This document shows, in pieces, positions 32,571 to 41,427 of a stretch of 64,000 nt of DNA. The DNA is taken from positions 124,001-188,000 of the forward strand of contig NZ_SOEY01000007.1 of the NCBI RefSeq assembly GCF_004402535.1. The letters are read 5' to 3'. The stretch is from Cryobacterium glaciale. Lineage in GTDB: Bacteria > Actinomycetota > Actinomycetes > Actinomycetales > Microbacteriaceae. Numbering within the stretch: position 1 is the first letter of the stretch; each line of letters opens with the position of its first letter. Both the position numbers and the translations under genes were made by a program. The notes beneath the pieces are model-generated. The model saw only the letters and a program-made list of their open reading frames with translations, ran no database searches and was not told the origin of the DNA.

Positions 32571-33648
32571 CGCCATTTTAACACCTTCCGCTGTCGCGCC
32601 GACCGTGCCACTGCTCGACGTGCGCGGCTTGACCAAAAACTTTCACGTTCCGGGGCGCGGCAACAACGTGCTGTGCGCGCTCGACAAAATCGACCTGCAC
32701 GTGGGCCGTGGTGAAACACTCGGACTCGTCGGAGAATCGGGTTGCGGAAAGTCGACCCTCGCCCGCACCCTGCTGATGCTCGAGCAGCCCGATGAGGGCA
32801 CCATCCGGTTCGAGGGAACAGACCCCTTTGGCCTCAAGGGCAAGCAGCTGCTGGCCTGGCGCCGCCGGGTGCAGATGGTCTTCCAGGACCCGTTCGCGTC
32901 CCTCAACGCACGCATGACCGCCGGGGAGATCATCTCGGAACCGTGGGCCACCCACACCGATCTGTACCCGACCAAAAAGGCCCGCGCCGCCCGCCTGAAC
33001 GAACTCATGGAGATCGTGGGACTCCGCGCGAGCGACGCCGGCAAGTCCCCCCAGGAATTCTCCGGCGGCCAGCGCCAACGCATCGGCATCGCCCGCGCTC
33101 TGGCCCTCAATCCGGATGTCATCGTGCTCGACGAGCCCGTGTCCGCGCTCGATCTCTCGGTTCAGGCGCAGGTGCTCAACCTGCTCAACGACCTGCAGAA
33201 GCGCCTCGGCGTTGCGTACATCTTCATTTCCCACGACCTCTCGGTGGTGCGGCACGTCGCCGACCGGGTCGCCGTCATGTATCTCGGCCGAATCGTGGAG
33301 ACGGGCACGACCGAGCAGGTCTTTGACCGACCGAGACACCCGTACACCGCCGCACTCATGTCGGCGTCGCCGCACCTCGACGTGACCGGTGCCACGCCGC
33401 GGAATCGCATTGTGCTCGAGGGTGAAATGCCGTCGCCGCTTGACCCGCCGTCTGGCTGCCGGTTTCGCACGCGGTGCTGGAAGGCGGAGGATGTCTGCGC
33501 CACGACTGCACCGTCTGGCTCGAGCTCCGCAGCCGAGCCCCTGCACACGGCCGAATGCCATTTTCCGATGACGACGGAAGACCTGAAATCGGCGGGCAGC
33601 CCGATCAAGCCCAAGAACGCGGTGAACCTGCTCGCACCGCTTCAGTGA
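32563..33648 (+). CDS. ABC transporter ATP-binding protein, DppF type
   Basis: 361 aa, overlapping the DppD-type gene by 8 bp. Walker A GESGCGKSTLARTLL, VFQDPFASLNARMT (Q-loop), signature FSGGQRQRIGIARALAL, Walker B VIVLDEPVSALDLSVQ and switch ISHDLSVVRHVAD are intact. The C-terminal domain again shows CRFRTRCWKAEDVC and a later CHF. It is the last component of the Dpp-type importer; the TauE-like gene follows immediately. Confidence 0.95.
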   Translation: MSDAILTPSAVAPTVPLLDVRGLTKNFHVPGRGNNVLCALDKIDLHVGRGETLGLVGESGCGKSTLARTLLMLEQPDEGTIRFEGTDPFGLKGKQLLAWRRRVQMVFQDPFASLNARMTAGEIISEPWATHTDLYPTKKARAARLNELMEIVGLRASDAGKSPQEFSGGQRQRIGIARALALNPDVIVLDEPVSALDLSVQAQVLNLLNDLQKRLGVAYIFISHDLSVVRHVADRVAVMYLGRIVETGTTEQVFDRPRHPYTAALMSASPHLDVTGATPRNRIVLEGEMPSPLDPPSGCRFRTRCWKAEDVCATTAPSGSSSAAEPLHTAECHFPMTTEDLKSAGSPIKPKNAVNLLAPLQ

Positions 33649-33653
33649 GCGGA

Positions 33654-34361
33654 ATGGAGATCGCGATCATTGCGATCGTGATTGTGGCAGCATCCGCTTT
33701 GCAAGCGTCGATCGGTTTTGGCATGGGTATGCTCGCCGCGCCCGTGATCGGTCTCATCGACCCCGCTCTGCTGCCCGGCACGGTGATCATCCTCGCGGTG
33801 CTCCTCACCGGGATTGTCGCCGTGAAGGAGCGCTCCCACCTCGATCTGAAGGGCGCAGGCTGGGCCCTCGTCGGCCGCATCCCCGGCAGCCTTCTTGGAG
33901 CCTGGCTGGTCTTTGTGCTCCCCGCGAGCGGGCTCGCCTGGGCCGTGGCGGTGGTCGTGCTCGGGGGTGTGGTGATGGCCGTGTCCGGCTGGGCGCCGAT
34001 GCCTGGACGGGGGTCCCTCATCACTGCGGGGGCGGCTTCTGGTGTGATGGGCACCGCGACGTCGATCGGCGGCGCACCCATGGCTCTGATCTGGCAGCGT
34101 TCGCGCGGGCCGCAGCTGCGCGGCACGATGAGCGCGTTCTTTCTCGTCGGCTCGTCGATCTCCCTCATCGCGCTGGCCGCGCTCGGCACGGTGACCGGAG
34201 CGACCGTCCAGCTTGCCGTGTGGATGATCCCCGCGGTGCTGCTGGGCTACCTGCTGTCCCGGTTTGTGAACCGGTATCTCAATCACGGTCGGTTGCGACT
34301 GACCGCGCTGGCGGCATCCGCTCTCGGCGCGGTACTGCTGATCGCGGCGCAGCTGCTATAG
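33654..34361 (+). CDS. TauE/SafE family membrane transporter
   Basis: 235 aa from the ATG at 33654; a GTG at 33645 overlapping the previous stop (GTGA) would add three residues. The protein is nearly all hydrophobic, with about eight spans. The family motif pair is IGFGMGMLAAPVIGLIDPALLPGTVIIL and AGAASGVMGTATSIGGAPMALIWQRSRG. TauE/SafE members export sulfoacetate, sulfite or other organic anions. It is co-transcribed with the importer and converges with the hydroxyacid dehydrogenase, so it may handle an acidic intermediate of this locus. Confidence 0.88.
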   Translation: MEIAIIAIVIVAASALQASIGFGMGMLAAPVIGLIDPALLPGTVIILAVLLTGIVAVKERSHLDLKGAGWALVGRIPGSLLGAWLVFVLPASGLAWAVAVVVLGGVVMAVSGWAPMPGRGSLITAGAASGVMGTATSIGGAPMALIWQRSRGPQLRGTMSAFFLVGSSISLIALAALGTVTGATVQLAVWMIPAVLLGYLLSRFVNRYLNHGRLRLTALAASALGAVLLIAAQLL

Positions 34362-34373
34362 CCTCGAACGCGG

Positions 34374-35381
34374 TCAGTGCACCACGTGAGCGAGCGGCCG
34401 ACCGTGCGCGAGGCTGTCAACGTTCGCCGCGATGTCGGCCGCGCGCAGCTGAAAGGTACGCAGAGCATGCCCGGAGTAGTGCGGGGTGAGGACGACCGTA
34501 TCGAAGTCGGCGAAACGGGCAGCGGATGCCGGTGCCGCGCCATCGGCGCTCGGCGCTCCCCACCAGACGTCGAGCGCGGCGCCTCCGATGCGCTTCTCTG
34601 TGAGGGCCTCAACGAGTGCGTCTTCGTCGATCAGCGGGCCGCGGGCGACGTTGATGAGGATGCCGGTGGCTCGCATCTGGTGCAGGGCGCGAGCATCGAT
34701 GACGCCGCGGGTGGCATCGCTCAGGGGCAGGGTCACGACGACGATATCGGAGCTGCCGAGCAGCTCGGGCAGCTCGTCGAGGCTGCCGACCCAGTCGAGT
34801 GTCAGGTCTTCGGGTACAAAGCCGGCGGGATTGTGCCGAACGGCCCGCACGCGCATGCCCAGGCCGGAGGCCAGACGGGCCACCTCCTGCCCGATCCCGC
34901 CGAATCCGAGCAACCCCAGGGTGCGGCCGCGCAGGGTGCCGTGGAACGGCTCGGACAAGTCATTGGCGACCGTCCGCCAGGTGCCCACCCGCATTTCCCG
35001 GTCGACCGGGATGACCCGCCGGGAGAGCATGAGCGCGGTCATGATGACGTGCTCCGCGATCGCCTCACCGTGGTGGAACGTGTTGGCAACCCGGATTTCC
35101 GGCGCGAGCTCGGCCAGGGGAATCTTGTCGAAGCCCGCTCCGGTGACGTGCACGAGCCGCAGTCGGGATGCCGCAGCGGCCATGGTCGACGACATTGAGG
35201 AGCAGACCAGCACGTCGGTATCTGGCAGGGCCGCGATGACCTGCTGCTCGCTCCACGTATTCGCGATCGTCCACTCGTTGCCAGCGTCTGCCTGGGTCAG
35301 CTCGGCCACAAAGCGGCTCATGATGTTGTCCGTCACGAGCACTCGCAGCGGAGTGAACGATTCGGCGGGGAAGGCGCTCAC
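34374..35381 (-). CDS. D-2-hydroxyacid dehydrogenase
   Basis: 335 aa with a GTG start overlapping the previous stop (GTGA). RLVHVTGAGFDKIPLAELAPEIRVANTFHHGEAIAEHVIMTALM is the family N-terminal signature. The NAD motif is GRTLGLLGFGGIGQEVARLASGL, and ILINVARGPLIDEDALVEAL carries the substrate Arg. TVVLTPHYSGHALRTFQLRA supplies the catalytic His. It is the last gene of the minus-strand operon kdgD-iclR-glucarate dehydratase-like-this, converging with the TauE-like gene. The keto acid it reduces is unknown. Confidence 0.88.
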   Translation of the reverse strand: MSAFPAESFTPLRVLVTDNIMSRFVAELTQADAGNEWTIANTWSEQQVIAALPDTDVLVCSSMSSTMAAAASRLRLVHVTGAGFDKIPLAELAPEIRVANTFHHGEAIAEHVIMTALMLSRRVIPVDREMRVGTWRTVANDLSEPFHGTLRGRTLGLLGFGGIGQEVARLASGLGMRVRAVRHNPAGFVPEDLTLDWVGSLDELPELLGSSDIVVVTLPLSDATRGVIDARALHQMRATGILINVARGPLIDEDALVEALTEKRIGGAALDVWWGAPSADGAAPASAARFADFDTVVLTPHYSGHALRTFQLRAADIAANVDSLAHGRPLAHVVH

Positions 35382-36670
35382 CAGCGCGGGCTGAGCAGCT
35401 CGTAGTCCGGCTGGATGCTCTTCATGTATCCGGTGTCGTCACGATTGAGCAGACCGCACTTCAGATACTGTTCGTGCAGGCGGGCCAGAGCGTCACGATC
35501 GAGTTCAACGCCGAGACCTGGCGTCGTGGGCACGGTGACGGCCCCCTTATGGAACGACAGCACGCCGGGCACGATCACGTCCTGGTCGGTGTCCTTCCAT
35601 GGCCAGTGCGTGTCGCAGGCGTAGTCCAGGTTGGGTGTTGCGGCAGCGAGGTGAACCATGGCCGCGAGACTGATGCCGAGGTGCGAGTTGGAGTGCATCG
35701 ACAGCCCAAGCCCAAAGGTCTCCGTGATGCCCGCGAGCGCCTGGGACCGCCGCAAGCCACCCCAGAAATGGTGATCAGAAAGGATGACGTCGACGGCGCC
35801 TTCGCGCACGGCCGGGGCCACATCGTCGAAACTTACGACGCACATGTTCGTGGCGAGGGGCATCGGTACTCCGCGACGCACCGCGGCCATGCCGGTGATG
35901 CCGGGCGTGGGGTCCTCGAGGTATTCCAATACTCCCTCAAGTGCCTGCCCGACCTTGATGGATGACTCAACGGTCCAGGCGCCGTTCGGGTCGAGGCGCA
36001 GGGGGTGATTCGGGAATGCCTGTCGCAGTCCCCGAACGGCGTCGATCTCCTCCTCGGGGGTGAACACTCCCCCCTTGAGCTTGAGCGCGGTGAAGCCGAA
36101 ATCGGTGATCATGCGTGCGGCCTGGGCAACGATGCCGGCCGTGTCCAGTGCCGCACCCCACGAATCCTCGTTCTGGCCCGGGTGGCCGGCCCACTTGTAG
36201 AACAAGTACCCGCTGAACGCGATTTCGCTGCGTACCGCACCGCCGAGCAGATCGCTCACCGGGCGACCGACAACCTTGCCCTGGATATCCAGGGCGGCGA
36301 CGTCGAAAGGTGACAGCACCCGGTCCGGCGTGCTGGAGCCAGTGACCATGCCGCTCATGCCGTGGCCGCCGACGGTCGTGTCGGCGTGGAGACCGAGGAT
36401 GATGCGACGGCGCATCTCGCTGATGTTGAAGATGTCGACGCCGATGAGATCACGGGCGACCAGCTTGAGCCGGGCGATATGCGGGGCGTCTCCGTAGGTC
36501 TCGCCGAGCCCGGTGAAACCGGAATCTGTTTCGATCTCGACGATCGCGCGCAGGGCAAACGTTTCATGCACGCCCACCGTGTTCAGCAGGGGCAGGTCGC
36601 GAAACGCGATCGGGGTGATCGTGATCTTGGTCACGAGGTGGCGTTCGGATACTTCGATGGGGCTGGTCAC
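35378..36670 (-). CDS. Glucarate dehydratase family protein (enolase superfamily), paralogue 1
   Basis: 430 aa from the GTG at 36670, which has AAGGAG upstream. Enolase-superfamily ligands are in order: FTALKLKGGVFTPEEEI (KxK general base), LRLDPNGAW (metal Asp), EYLEDPTPG (metal Glu), LATNMCVVSFDD (metal Asn/Asp region) and MHSNSHLGISLAAMVHLAAATPNLDYACDTHWPW (catalytic His). This resembles GudD relatives but differs from the canonical copy at 41428, so its diacid substrate may differ. It sits in one operon with kdgD and iclR. Confidence 0.85.
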   Translation of the reverse strand: MTSPIEVSERHLVTKITITPIAFRDLPLLNTVGVHETFALRAIVEIETDSGFTGLGETYGDAPHIARLKLVARDLIGVDIFNISEMRRRIILGLHADTTVGGHGMSGMVTGSSTPDRVLSPFDVAALDIQGKVVGRPVSDLLGGAVRSEIAFSGYLFYKWAGHPGQNEDSWGAALDTAGIVAQAARMITDFGFTALKLKGGVFTPEEEIDAVRGLRQAFPNHPLRLDPNGAWTVESSIKVGQALEGVLEYLEDPTPGITGMAAVRRGVPMPLATNMCVVSFDDVAPAVREGAVDVILSDHHFWGGLRRSQALAGITETFGLGLSMHSNSHLGISLAAMVHLAAATPNLDYACDTHWPWKDTDQDVIVPGVLSFHKGAVTVPTTPGLGVELDRDALARLHEQYLKCGLLNRDDTGYMKSIQPDYELLSPRW

Positions 36671-36713
36671 TGCGGGGTGCTCCTTCTGGTGGCATTGAAC
36701 TGGGACCTGGGGA

Positions 36714-37568
36714 TCACGGCCAGGCGGCGTCCTTGATCGGACGAATGATCTTGCAGATCTTCTGAGCGGCCGAGCGCAACGCGGCCACGATGTCGCTCTC
36801 GAGTTGCGGGGTGAGTCTCGCGAGGGGAAGCGAAACGCTGATCGCGTCCGAGGTCGGGTCGGCATACGGGAGGGCGACGGCAAAACATTTCAGCCCGAGG
36901 GTGTTTTCCTCGTTGTCAATGGCGTAGCCGCGCTGCCGCGTCTGGTCGAGGTCGGTATCGAGCAGAGCTCGCAGGGTGAGGGTGTGCGGAGTCAGGGGTC
37001 GGGCATCCGTTGGAACATGAGGGTCGAGATCTGCTCCACTACGCTCGGCCAGCACGGCCTTGCCGAGTGAGGTTGAGTAGGCGGGTAGGCGCCGCCCGAT
37101 CCGACTGACATGACGTGAGTACCGGCTCGATGCGCGCGTGGCCAGATAGACGATGTCGAAACCGTCGAGCCTCCCGAAGTGGAACGTCTCATCGAACTGT
37201 TCGTGGAGCTCGTCGAGATACGTTTGCACGATCGGCAGGTAGGGGTCGGCGTCGAGGTAGCTGGTTCCGGCCAACAGCGCCCGAATCCCGATCATGTACA
37301 TCGACCCCGAGCTGTCGCTGCGCACCCATCCGTGCTTGGAGAGGGTGCGCAGCAGGGCGTGCAGGCTGCTGCGGGGCACGTTCATCGCCTCGCTGAGTTC
37401 ACGGATGCTGGTGGGTCGGTTCTGGCGGGCGGCCAGCCGCTCGAGCAGCTCAACCGTGCGTGCCGCAGACTTCACGTCGCGCATCCCCGACTCCGGGGTG
37501 AGGTTCGGAGTCAGGGTGGGAGTTGAATCGGCCGGCTCGGTCACATTCGGAACGGCTGAAATCGGCAT
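36714..37568 (-). CDS. IclR family transcriptional regulator
   Basis: 284 aa from the ATG at 37568, 6 nt after AGGAG. The N-terminal wHTH SAARTVELLERLAARQNRPTSIRELSEAMNVPRSSLHALLRTLSKHGWVRSD is followed by the IclR effector domain (GKAVLAERSGADLD, TRQRGYAIDNEENTLGLKCFAVALPYADPTSDAISVSLPLARLT). It lies between kdgD and the dehydratase gene. It most likely senses an intermediate of sugar-diacid breakdown and controls this operon and possibly the importer. Confidence 0.92.
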   Translation of the reverse strand: MPISAVPNVTEPADSTPTLTPNLTPESGMRDVKSAARTVELLERLAARQNRPTSIRELSEAMNVPRSSLHALLRTLSKHGWVRSDSSGSMYMIGIRALLAGTSYLDADPYLPIVQTYLDELHEQFDETFHFGRLDGFDIVYLATRASSRYSRHVSRIGRRLPAYSTSLGKAVLAERSGADLDPHVPTDARPLTPHTLTLRALLDTDLDQTRQRGYAIDNEENTLGLKCFAVALPYADPTSDAISVSLPLARLTPQLESDIVAALRSAAQKICKIIRPIKDAAWP

Positions 37569-37676
37569 CGTCAACTCCTTCGTGAGACGCCCTTCCTTGG
37601 ACGCAATCTGCTGGTGAGCCTAGTCGAGCGGCTGGGTCGCGTCCACGTATATGGATGACGACTTCATCCGTGACAT

Positions 37677-38606
37677 TCAGTCGACCGGTACCGCGCGTTC
37701 GGCAAGAACGCGGCGGCCCGCAGCGAGAATGCTGGCGAGTTCGGTGACGTGAACTGCCGAGGCATTGCGCAGTGGCGGGCGCACGCTTCCGGTATCGATG
37801 CCGCCCAGCGCAGCACCCGCCTTGACGAGCGCCACGGCGTAGCCGGGAGCCTGATCACGCAAAGCAACGAGTGGGTGGAAGAATTCGCGGTTGAGGGCAT
37901 TCGTCAGCTCGGTGTCACCCGAGATGAGCGAGTCGTAGAACGCGACCGAGAGCTCAGGGGCGAAGGCGAAGGTCGCCGAGGAATACAGCTCAACGCCAAT
38001 GGCCCGGTAGGCGGCCTGAGATGACTCGGCGGTGGGCAGCCCGTTGAAGAACTGAAATTCCTTGCCGGCGGCCGTGGTCGAATCCTCTACAGCGCGCACG
38101 ATGCGGGACATGAGATCGAGGTCGCCGACGCCGTCCTTAAAACCGATGACGGTGGGAAAGGTGGAGACTTCCACGGCAGCCGCCACGGTGAACTGGGCGT
38201 TTCCGCGATGGTAGACGATGATGGGAAGGTCGGTGGAGTCAGCGACGGCTCGCACGTAGTCGAGGATTCCGGCCATTGGGCTGCCCACGAGGTAGGGCGG
38301 CAGCAGCAGCAGGCCGTCGGCGCCGGCATCCTCTGCCCGACGTGCCATGAGCTTGGCCGAGGCGATCGGGCCGCCAGCTCCGGCAAAGACGGGGACGCGG
38401 CCTGCCGTGACGGTCACCGTGGTGGCGACGATCTCGGCGAACTCGTCGACGGCGAGGGTGTGGAATTCGCCCGTGCCGCAGGCCACAAAGATTCCGCCAG
38501 GACCGTAGCTGATTCCGTGCTCGAGGTGAGCGGTGAGCGCCTCGTGGTTGACGGTGTCATCCTCATGGAATGGCGTAATCGGGAAAAACAATATTCCGTC
38601 GAGCAC
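37677..38606 (-). CDS. kdgD: 5-dehydro-4-deoxyglucarate dehydratase
   Basis: 309 aa with a GTG start, AAAGGAG 7 nt upstream. It is a DHDPS-family TIM barrel: MLDGILFFPITPFHEDDTVNHEAL, GGIFVACGTGEFHTLAVDEF, the Tyr132 region PIIVYHRGNAQF and the Schiff-base Lys157 in VIGFKDGVGDLDLM. The pattern FFPITPF...YGPGGIFVACGTGEF is specific to KdgD (EC 4.2.1.41), which converts 5-keto-4-deoxyglucarate to 2,5-dioxovalerate plus CO2. It is divergent from the LysR regulator at 38720, with a LysR box between. Confidence 0.92.
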   Translation of the reverse strand: MLDGILFFPITPFHEDDTVNHEALTAHLEHGISYGPGGIFVACGTGEFHTLAVDEFAEIVATTVTVTAGRVPVFAGAGGPIASAKLMARRAEDAGADGLLLLPPYLVGSPMAGILDYVRAVADSTDLPIIVYHRGNAQFTVAAAVEVSTFPTVIGFKDGVGDLDLMSRIVRAVEDSTTAAGKEFQFFNGLPTAESSQAAYRAIGVELYSSATFAFAPELSVAFYDSLISGDTELTNALNREFFHPLVALRDQAPGYAVALVKAGAALGGIDTGSVRPPLRNASAVHVTELASILAAGRRVLAERAVPVD

Positions 38607-38679
38607 GGCAAGACTCCTTTGGTCGGCTGCACACTGCAGCGGCTATGTCGAAAACGATAAAGAGAAATCGATTCAAGTC

Positions 38680-38702
38680 CAAGCTAAAATATGCACAGCT
38701 TG
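38680..38702. promoter_or_regulatory. LysR box between kdgD and the LysR gene
   Basis: CAAGCT and AGCTTG flank exactly 11 bp, a perfect inverted repeat with the T-N11-A core of LysR-type operators. It lies 18 bp upstream of the LysR ATG and 74 bp upstream of kdgD, the usual place for autoregulation plus divergent activation. Confidence 0.75.
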
Positions 38703-38719
38703 ATACAAGGAGTAGATCG

Positions 38720-39694
38720 ATGTTTTCGCTGGTGCAGTTGGAGTGTTTTATCGCCGTGGCCGAGGAACTGCATTTCGGCGCCGCTGCCGAACGCCTGCGT
38801 ATCACGCAGCCACCGTTGAGCCGCCAAATTCAGCTGCTCGAGCGTGAGCTCGGCGCGCTGTTGTTCAATCGCACCAGCAGGCGCGTGGAGATGACGGCGG
38901 CGGGCGCGTCGCTGTTACCGAGCGCGCGGCGGGTGCTCGACCTGGCAGCCAAGATGGCCGTCGATGTGCGCCGGGTCGCGTCGGGAGCGGCGGGTACCCT
39001 CACCGTGGCCTACACGGCCATGGCGGCTCAGAGCGCACTGCCCCTGTTCATTCGGCGCGCCGCCGCGGACATGCCTGACGTAAGCCTCGTGCTGCGCGAG
39101 CTCGTGACGACCGATCAGATGGACCAACTCGTGAAGGGAACCGTTGACCTTGGGCTCTTGCGGCCACTGGTGGCGCGGCCGGGCATCCAGACTCGCGAGA
39201 TCATGTCTGAGCGGATGGTTGCGGCCATTCCCGCTCCCAGCCGCCTCGCGCAACCGACCGGTCCAATCTCGCTGCTCGACTTCGAGCACGAACGTTTGCT
39301 GATGTACTCGCCCACCGAGGCTCGGTATTTCCACGACCTGCTGCTGCGCCTGTTCGCCGCGAGCGGCAGCCAGCCGGTTGTGATCCAGTACGCGAGCCAG
39401 GTTCCGGCGCTGCTCGCGCTCGTGCAGGCAGGCCTCGGGCTGACTCTCGTGCCAGCATCCGCCCAACGCTTCGCGCCGGAAGGTGTGGTCTTCCGCGACC
39501 TCGACTCGAACTCGCCCGCTGACCGGCTCAACATCGTGCACCTCGACGTGGCCTGGAGTGAGGAGAGCACCAACCCGGCCGTGGCAAAAGCTGTTGAAAT
39601 GCTGACGCGCCCGGAGGCGTCCGCCGTGGGTGCGCTGGGCGACCCTCAGGCCGACGCCGCGGAAGAAACTCCGGGAACCGCCCCGGCACCGTGA
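38720..39694 (+). CDS. LysR family transcriptional regulator of the sugar-diacid locus
   Basis: 324 aa from the ATG at 38720 (AAGGAG 8 nt upstream); an upstream ATG lies before the operator and is rejected. The wHTH is FSLVQLECFIAVAEELHFGAAAERLRITQPPLSRQIQLLERELGALLFNRTSRRVEMTAAG. The substrate domain TLTVAYTAMAAQSALPLFIRRAAADMPDVSLVLREL follows. It is divergent from kdgD and upstream of the semialdehyde dehydrogenase and gudD, so it probably activates both arms in response to a diacid or keto-deoxy intermediate. Confidence 0.93.
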   Translation: MFSLVQLECFIAVAEELHFGAAAERLRITQPPLSRQIQLLERELGALLFNRTSRRVEMTAAGASLLPSARRVLDLAAKMAVDVRRVASGAAGTLTVAYTAMAAQSALPLFIRRAAADMPDVSLVLRELVTTDQMDQLVKGTVDLGLLRPLVARPGIQTREIMSERMVAAIPAPSRLAQPTGPISLLDFEHERLLMYSPTEARYFHDLLLRLFAASGSQPVVIQYASQVPALLALVQAGLGLTLVPASAQRFAPEGVVFRDLDSNSPADRLNIVHLDVAWSEESTNPAVAKAVEMLTRPEASAVGALGDPQADAAEETPGTAPAP

Positions 39695-39803
39695 TCGATG
39701 CTTTGCGCGCATCAGTGCATGCAGATTTCAAGTTGAAGCGGCATCGGTTCATTCCTAGGCTTGGTGGCAGTCCGCGTGACCCGCCGCCCGAAGGAGTGCT
39801 TAC

Positions 39804-41414
39804 ATGACCGTGCCGACCGCAACCACGCAGCCCACCGTTCTCACCGGGTCTTCCCTGATTGGCGGGGTTTCCGTGCGCGGAACCCGCGGCGAAGTCTGCG
39901 CGGTAAACCCGGTCACCGGCCACACTCTCACCCCGGCGTACGGCCTTGTCGGCGTTGAGGAGGTCGACCAGGCTGCGGAACTCGCCTGGACGGCGTTTGC
40001 CAGCTATCGCAAGACCTCGCCCCAGGCGCGGGCGGCCTTTCTCGAGACCATTGCCGACAACATCGCGGCCCTCGGGGCGGCCCTGACCGACCGGGTCATT
40101 GCTGAGACCGGCCTTCCCGTTCCCCGCGTGATCGGCGAAACGGGCCGCACCGTCGGCCAGCTGCGCCTCTTCGCCGCGGTGCTGCGCGAAGGCAACTTTC
40201 ACGGCGCCCGAATCGACCCGGCGCAGCCCGACCGTGCCCCACTGCCGCGCCCAGACATCCGCTTGCGGTCAATCGCCCTCGGACCGGTCGCCGTCTTCGG
40301 CGCGAGCAACTTTCCGCTGGCTTTCTCGGTCGCCGGCGGCGATACCGCCTCGGCGCTTGCTGCCGGATGCCCCGTGATCGTCAAGGCGCACAGCGCCCAT
40401 CCGGGCACGTCCGAACTCATCGGCCGGGCGATCAGCGCGGCGGTCGCGCACCATGAGCTGCCGATCGGGGTGTTCTCGCTGCTGTTCGGTGGCGGGGCTT
40501 CGGTCGGCACCGCCCTCGTGACCCACCCGCGCATCAAAGCCGTCGGCTTCACCGGATCCCGCCGTGGCGGGCTAGCGCTCGTGGCAGCGGCCGCCAGCCG
40601 CCCCGAACCGATTCCCGTATACGCGGAGATGAGCAGCATCAACCCGGTCTTCGTTCTGCCGGGCGCCCTCGCTCGCAACGCGGCCGGCCTCGGCGAGCAG
40701 TGGATCGCATCCGTTGTAACCGGAACCGGCCAGCTCTGTACGAGCCCCGGATTGGTCTTCGTGCCCGAAGGCGCCGACGGGCTTGCGTTCACGGCCGCCG
40801 CAGTCGCCGCTGCGGCAAAGGTCAGCGCCGCGCCGATGCTCACTGCGGGCATCAAGGACGCCTTCGATCGCGGCGCCGCAGCGTTCCACGACCATGCCGG
40901 CGTTCAGAACCTCGCCGCCGGTACCCCCAACGCCGCTGTGGTCGTGGGCGCCGCGCCGCAGATCTTCGCGACCGACGCCGCGACGTTTCTCGCTGACCCC
41001 GCGCTGCAGGAAGAGGTGTTCGGCCCCGCGAGCCTCGTCGTGACCGTGCGCGACACCATCCAGATGGCGCAGATTCTGGCCGGGCTCGAAGGGCAGCTGA
41101 CCGTGACGCTGCACACCGACGCTGACGAGCCCGGTTCCGCTGATCTGTTGGAGGCGGCCGAGTTGCGCTCCGGACGAGTGCTCTTCAATGGTTGGCCGAC
41201 CGGCGTCGAGGTCGTCTCCGCGATGGTGCACGGCGGGCCCTTCCCCGCGACGTCGAACGCGCAGGGCACCTCCGTTGGCACCCTGGCGATCGATCGGTTC
41301 CTGCGCCCGGTGAGCTACCAAAACGTGCCAGCGGCGCTGCTGCCGGAGGCGTTGCGGGACGACAACCCGCTCGGCATCTTTCGTCAACACAATGGCCAAC
41401 TCGCGCGCGACTAG
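39804..41414 (+). CDS. 2,5-dioxovalerate (alpha-ketoglutarate semialdehyde) dehydrogenase
   Basis: 536 aa. NAD(P)-dependent ALDH of the KGSADH branch: [81 protein letters not shown] (Glu), and [17 protein letters not shown] with the catalytic Cys. Length and the [11 protein letters not shown] signature fit EC 1.2.1.26. It oxidises the KdgD product to 2-oxoglutarate for the TCA cycle, and gudD follows at once. Confidence 0.92.
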   Translation: MTVPTATTQPTVLTGSSLIGGVSVRGTRGEVCAVNPVTGHTLTPAYGLVGVEEVDQAAELAWTAFASYRKTSPQARAAFLETIADNIAALGAALTDRVIAETGLPVPRVIGETGRTVGQLRLFAAVLREGNFHGARIDPAQPDRAPLPRPDIRLRSIALGPVAVFGASNFPLAFSVAGGDTASALAAGCPVIVKAHSAHPGTSELIGRAISAAVAHHELPIGVFSLLFGGGASVGTALVTHPRIKAVGFTGSRRGGLALVAAAASRPEPIPVYAEMSSINPVFVLPGALARNAAGLGEQWIASVVTGTGQLCTSPGLVFVPEGADGLAFTAAAVAAAAKVSAAPMLTAGIKDAFDRGAAAFHDHAGVQNLAAGTPNAAVVVGAAPQIFATDAATFLADPALQEEVFGPASLVVTVRDTIQMAQILAGLEGQLTVTLHTDADEPGSADLLEAAELRSGRVLFNGWPTGVEVVSAMVHGGPFPATSNAQGTSVGTLAIDRFLRPVSYQNVPAALLPEALRDDNPLGIFRQHNGQLARD

Positions 41415-41427
41415 AACGGTATCTCTG

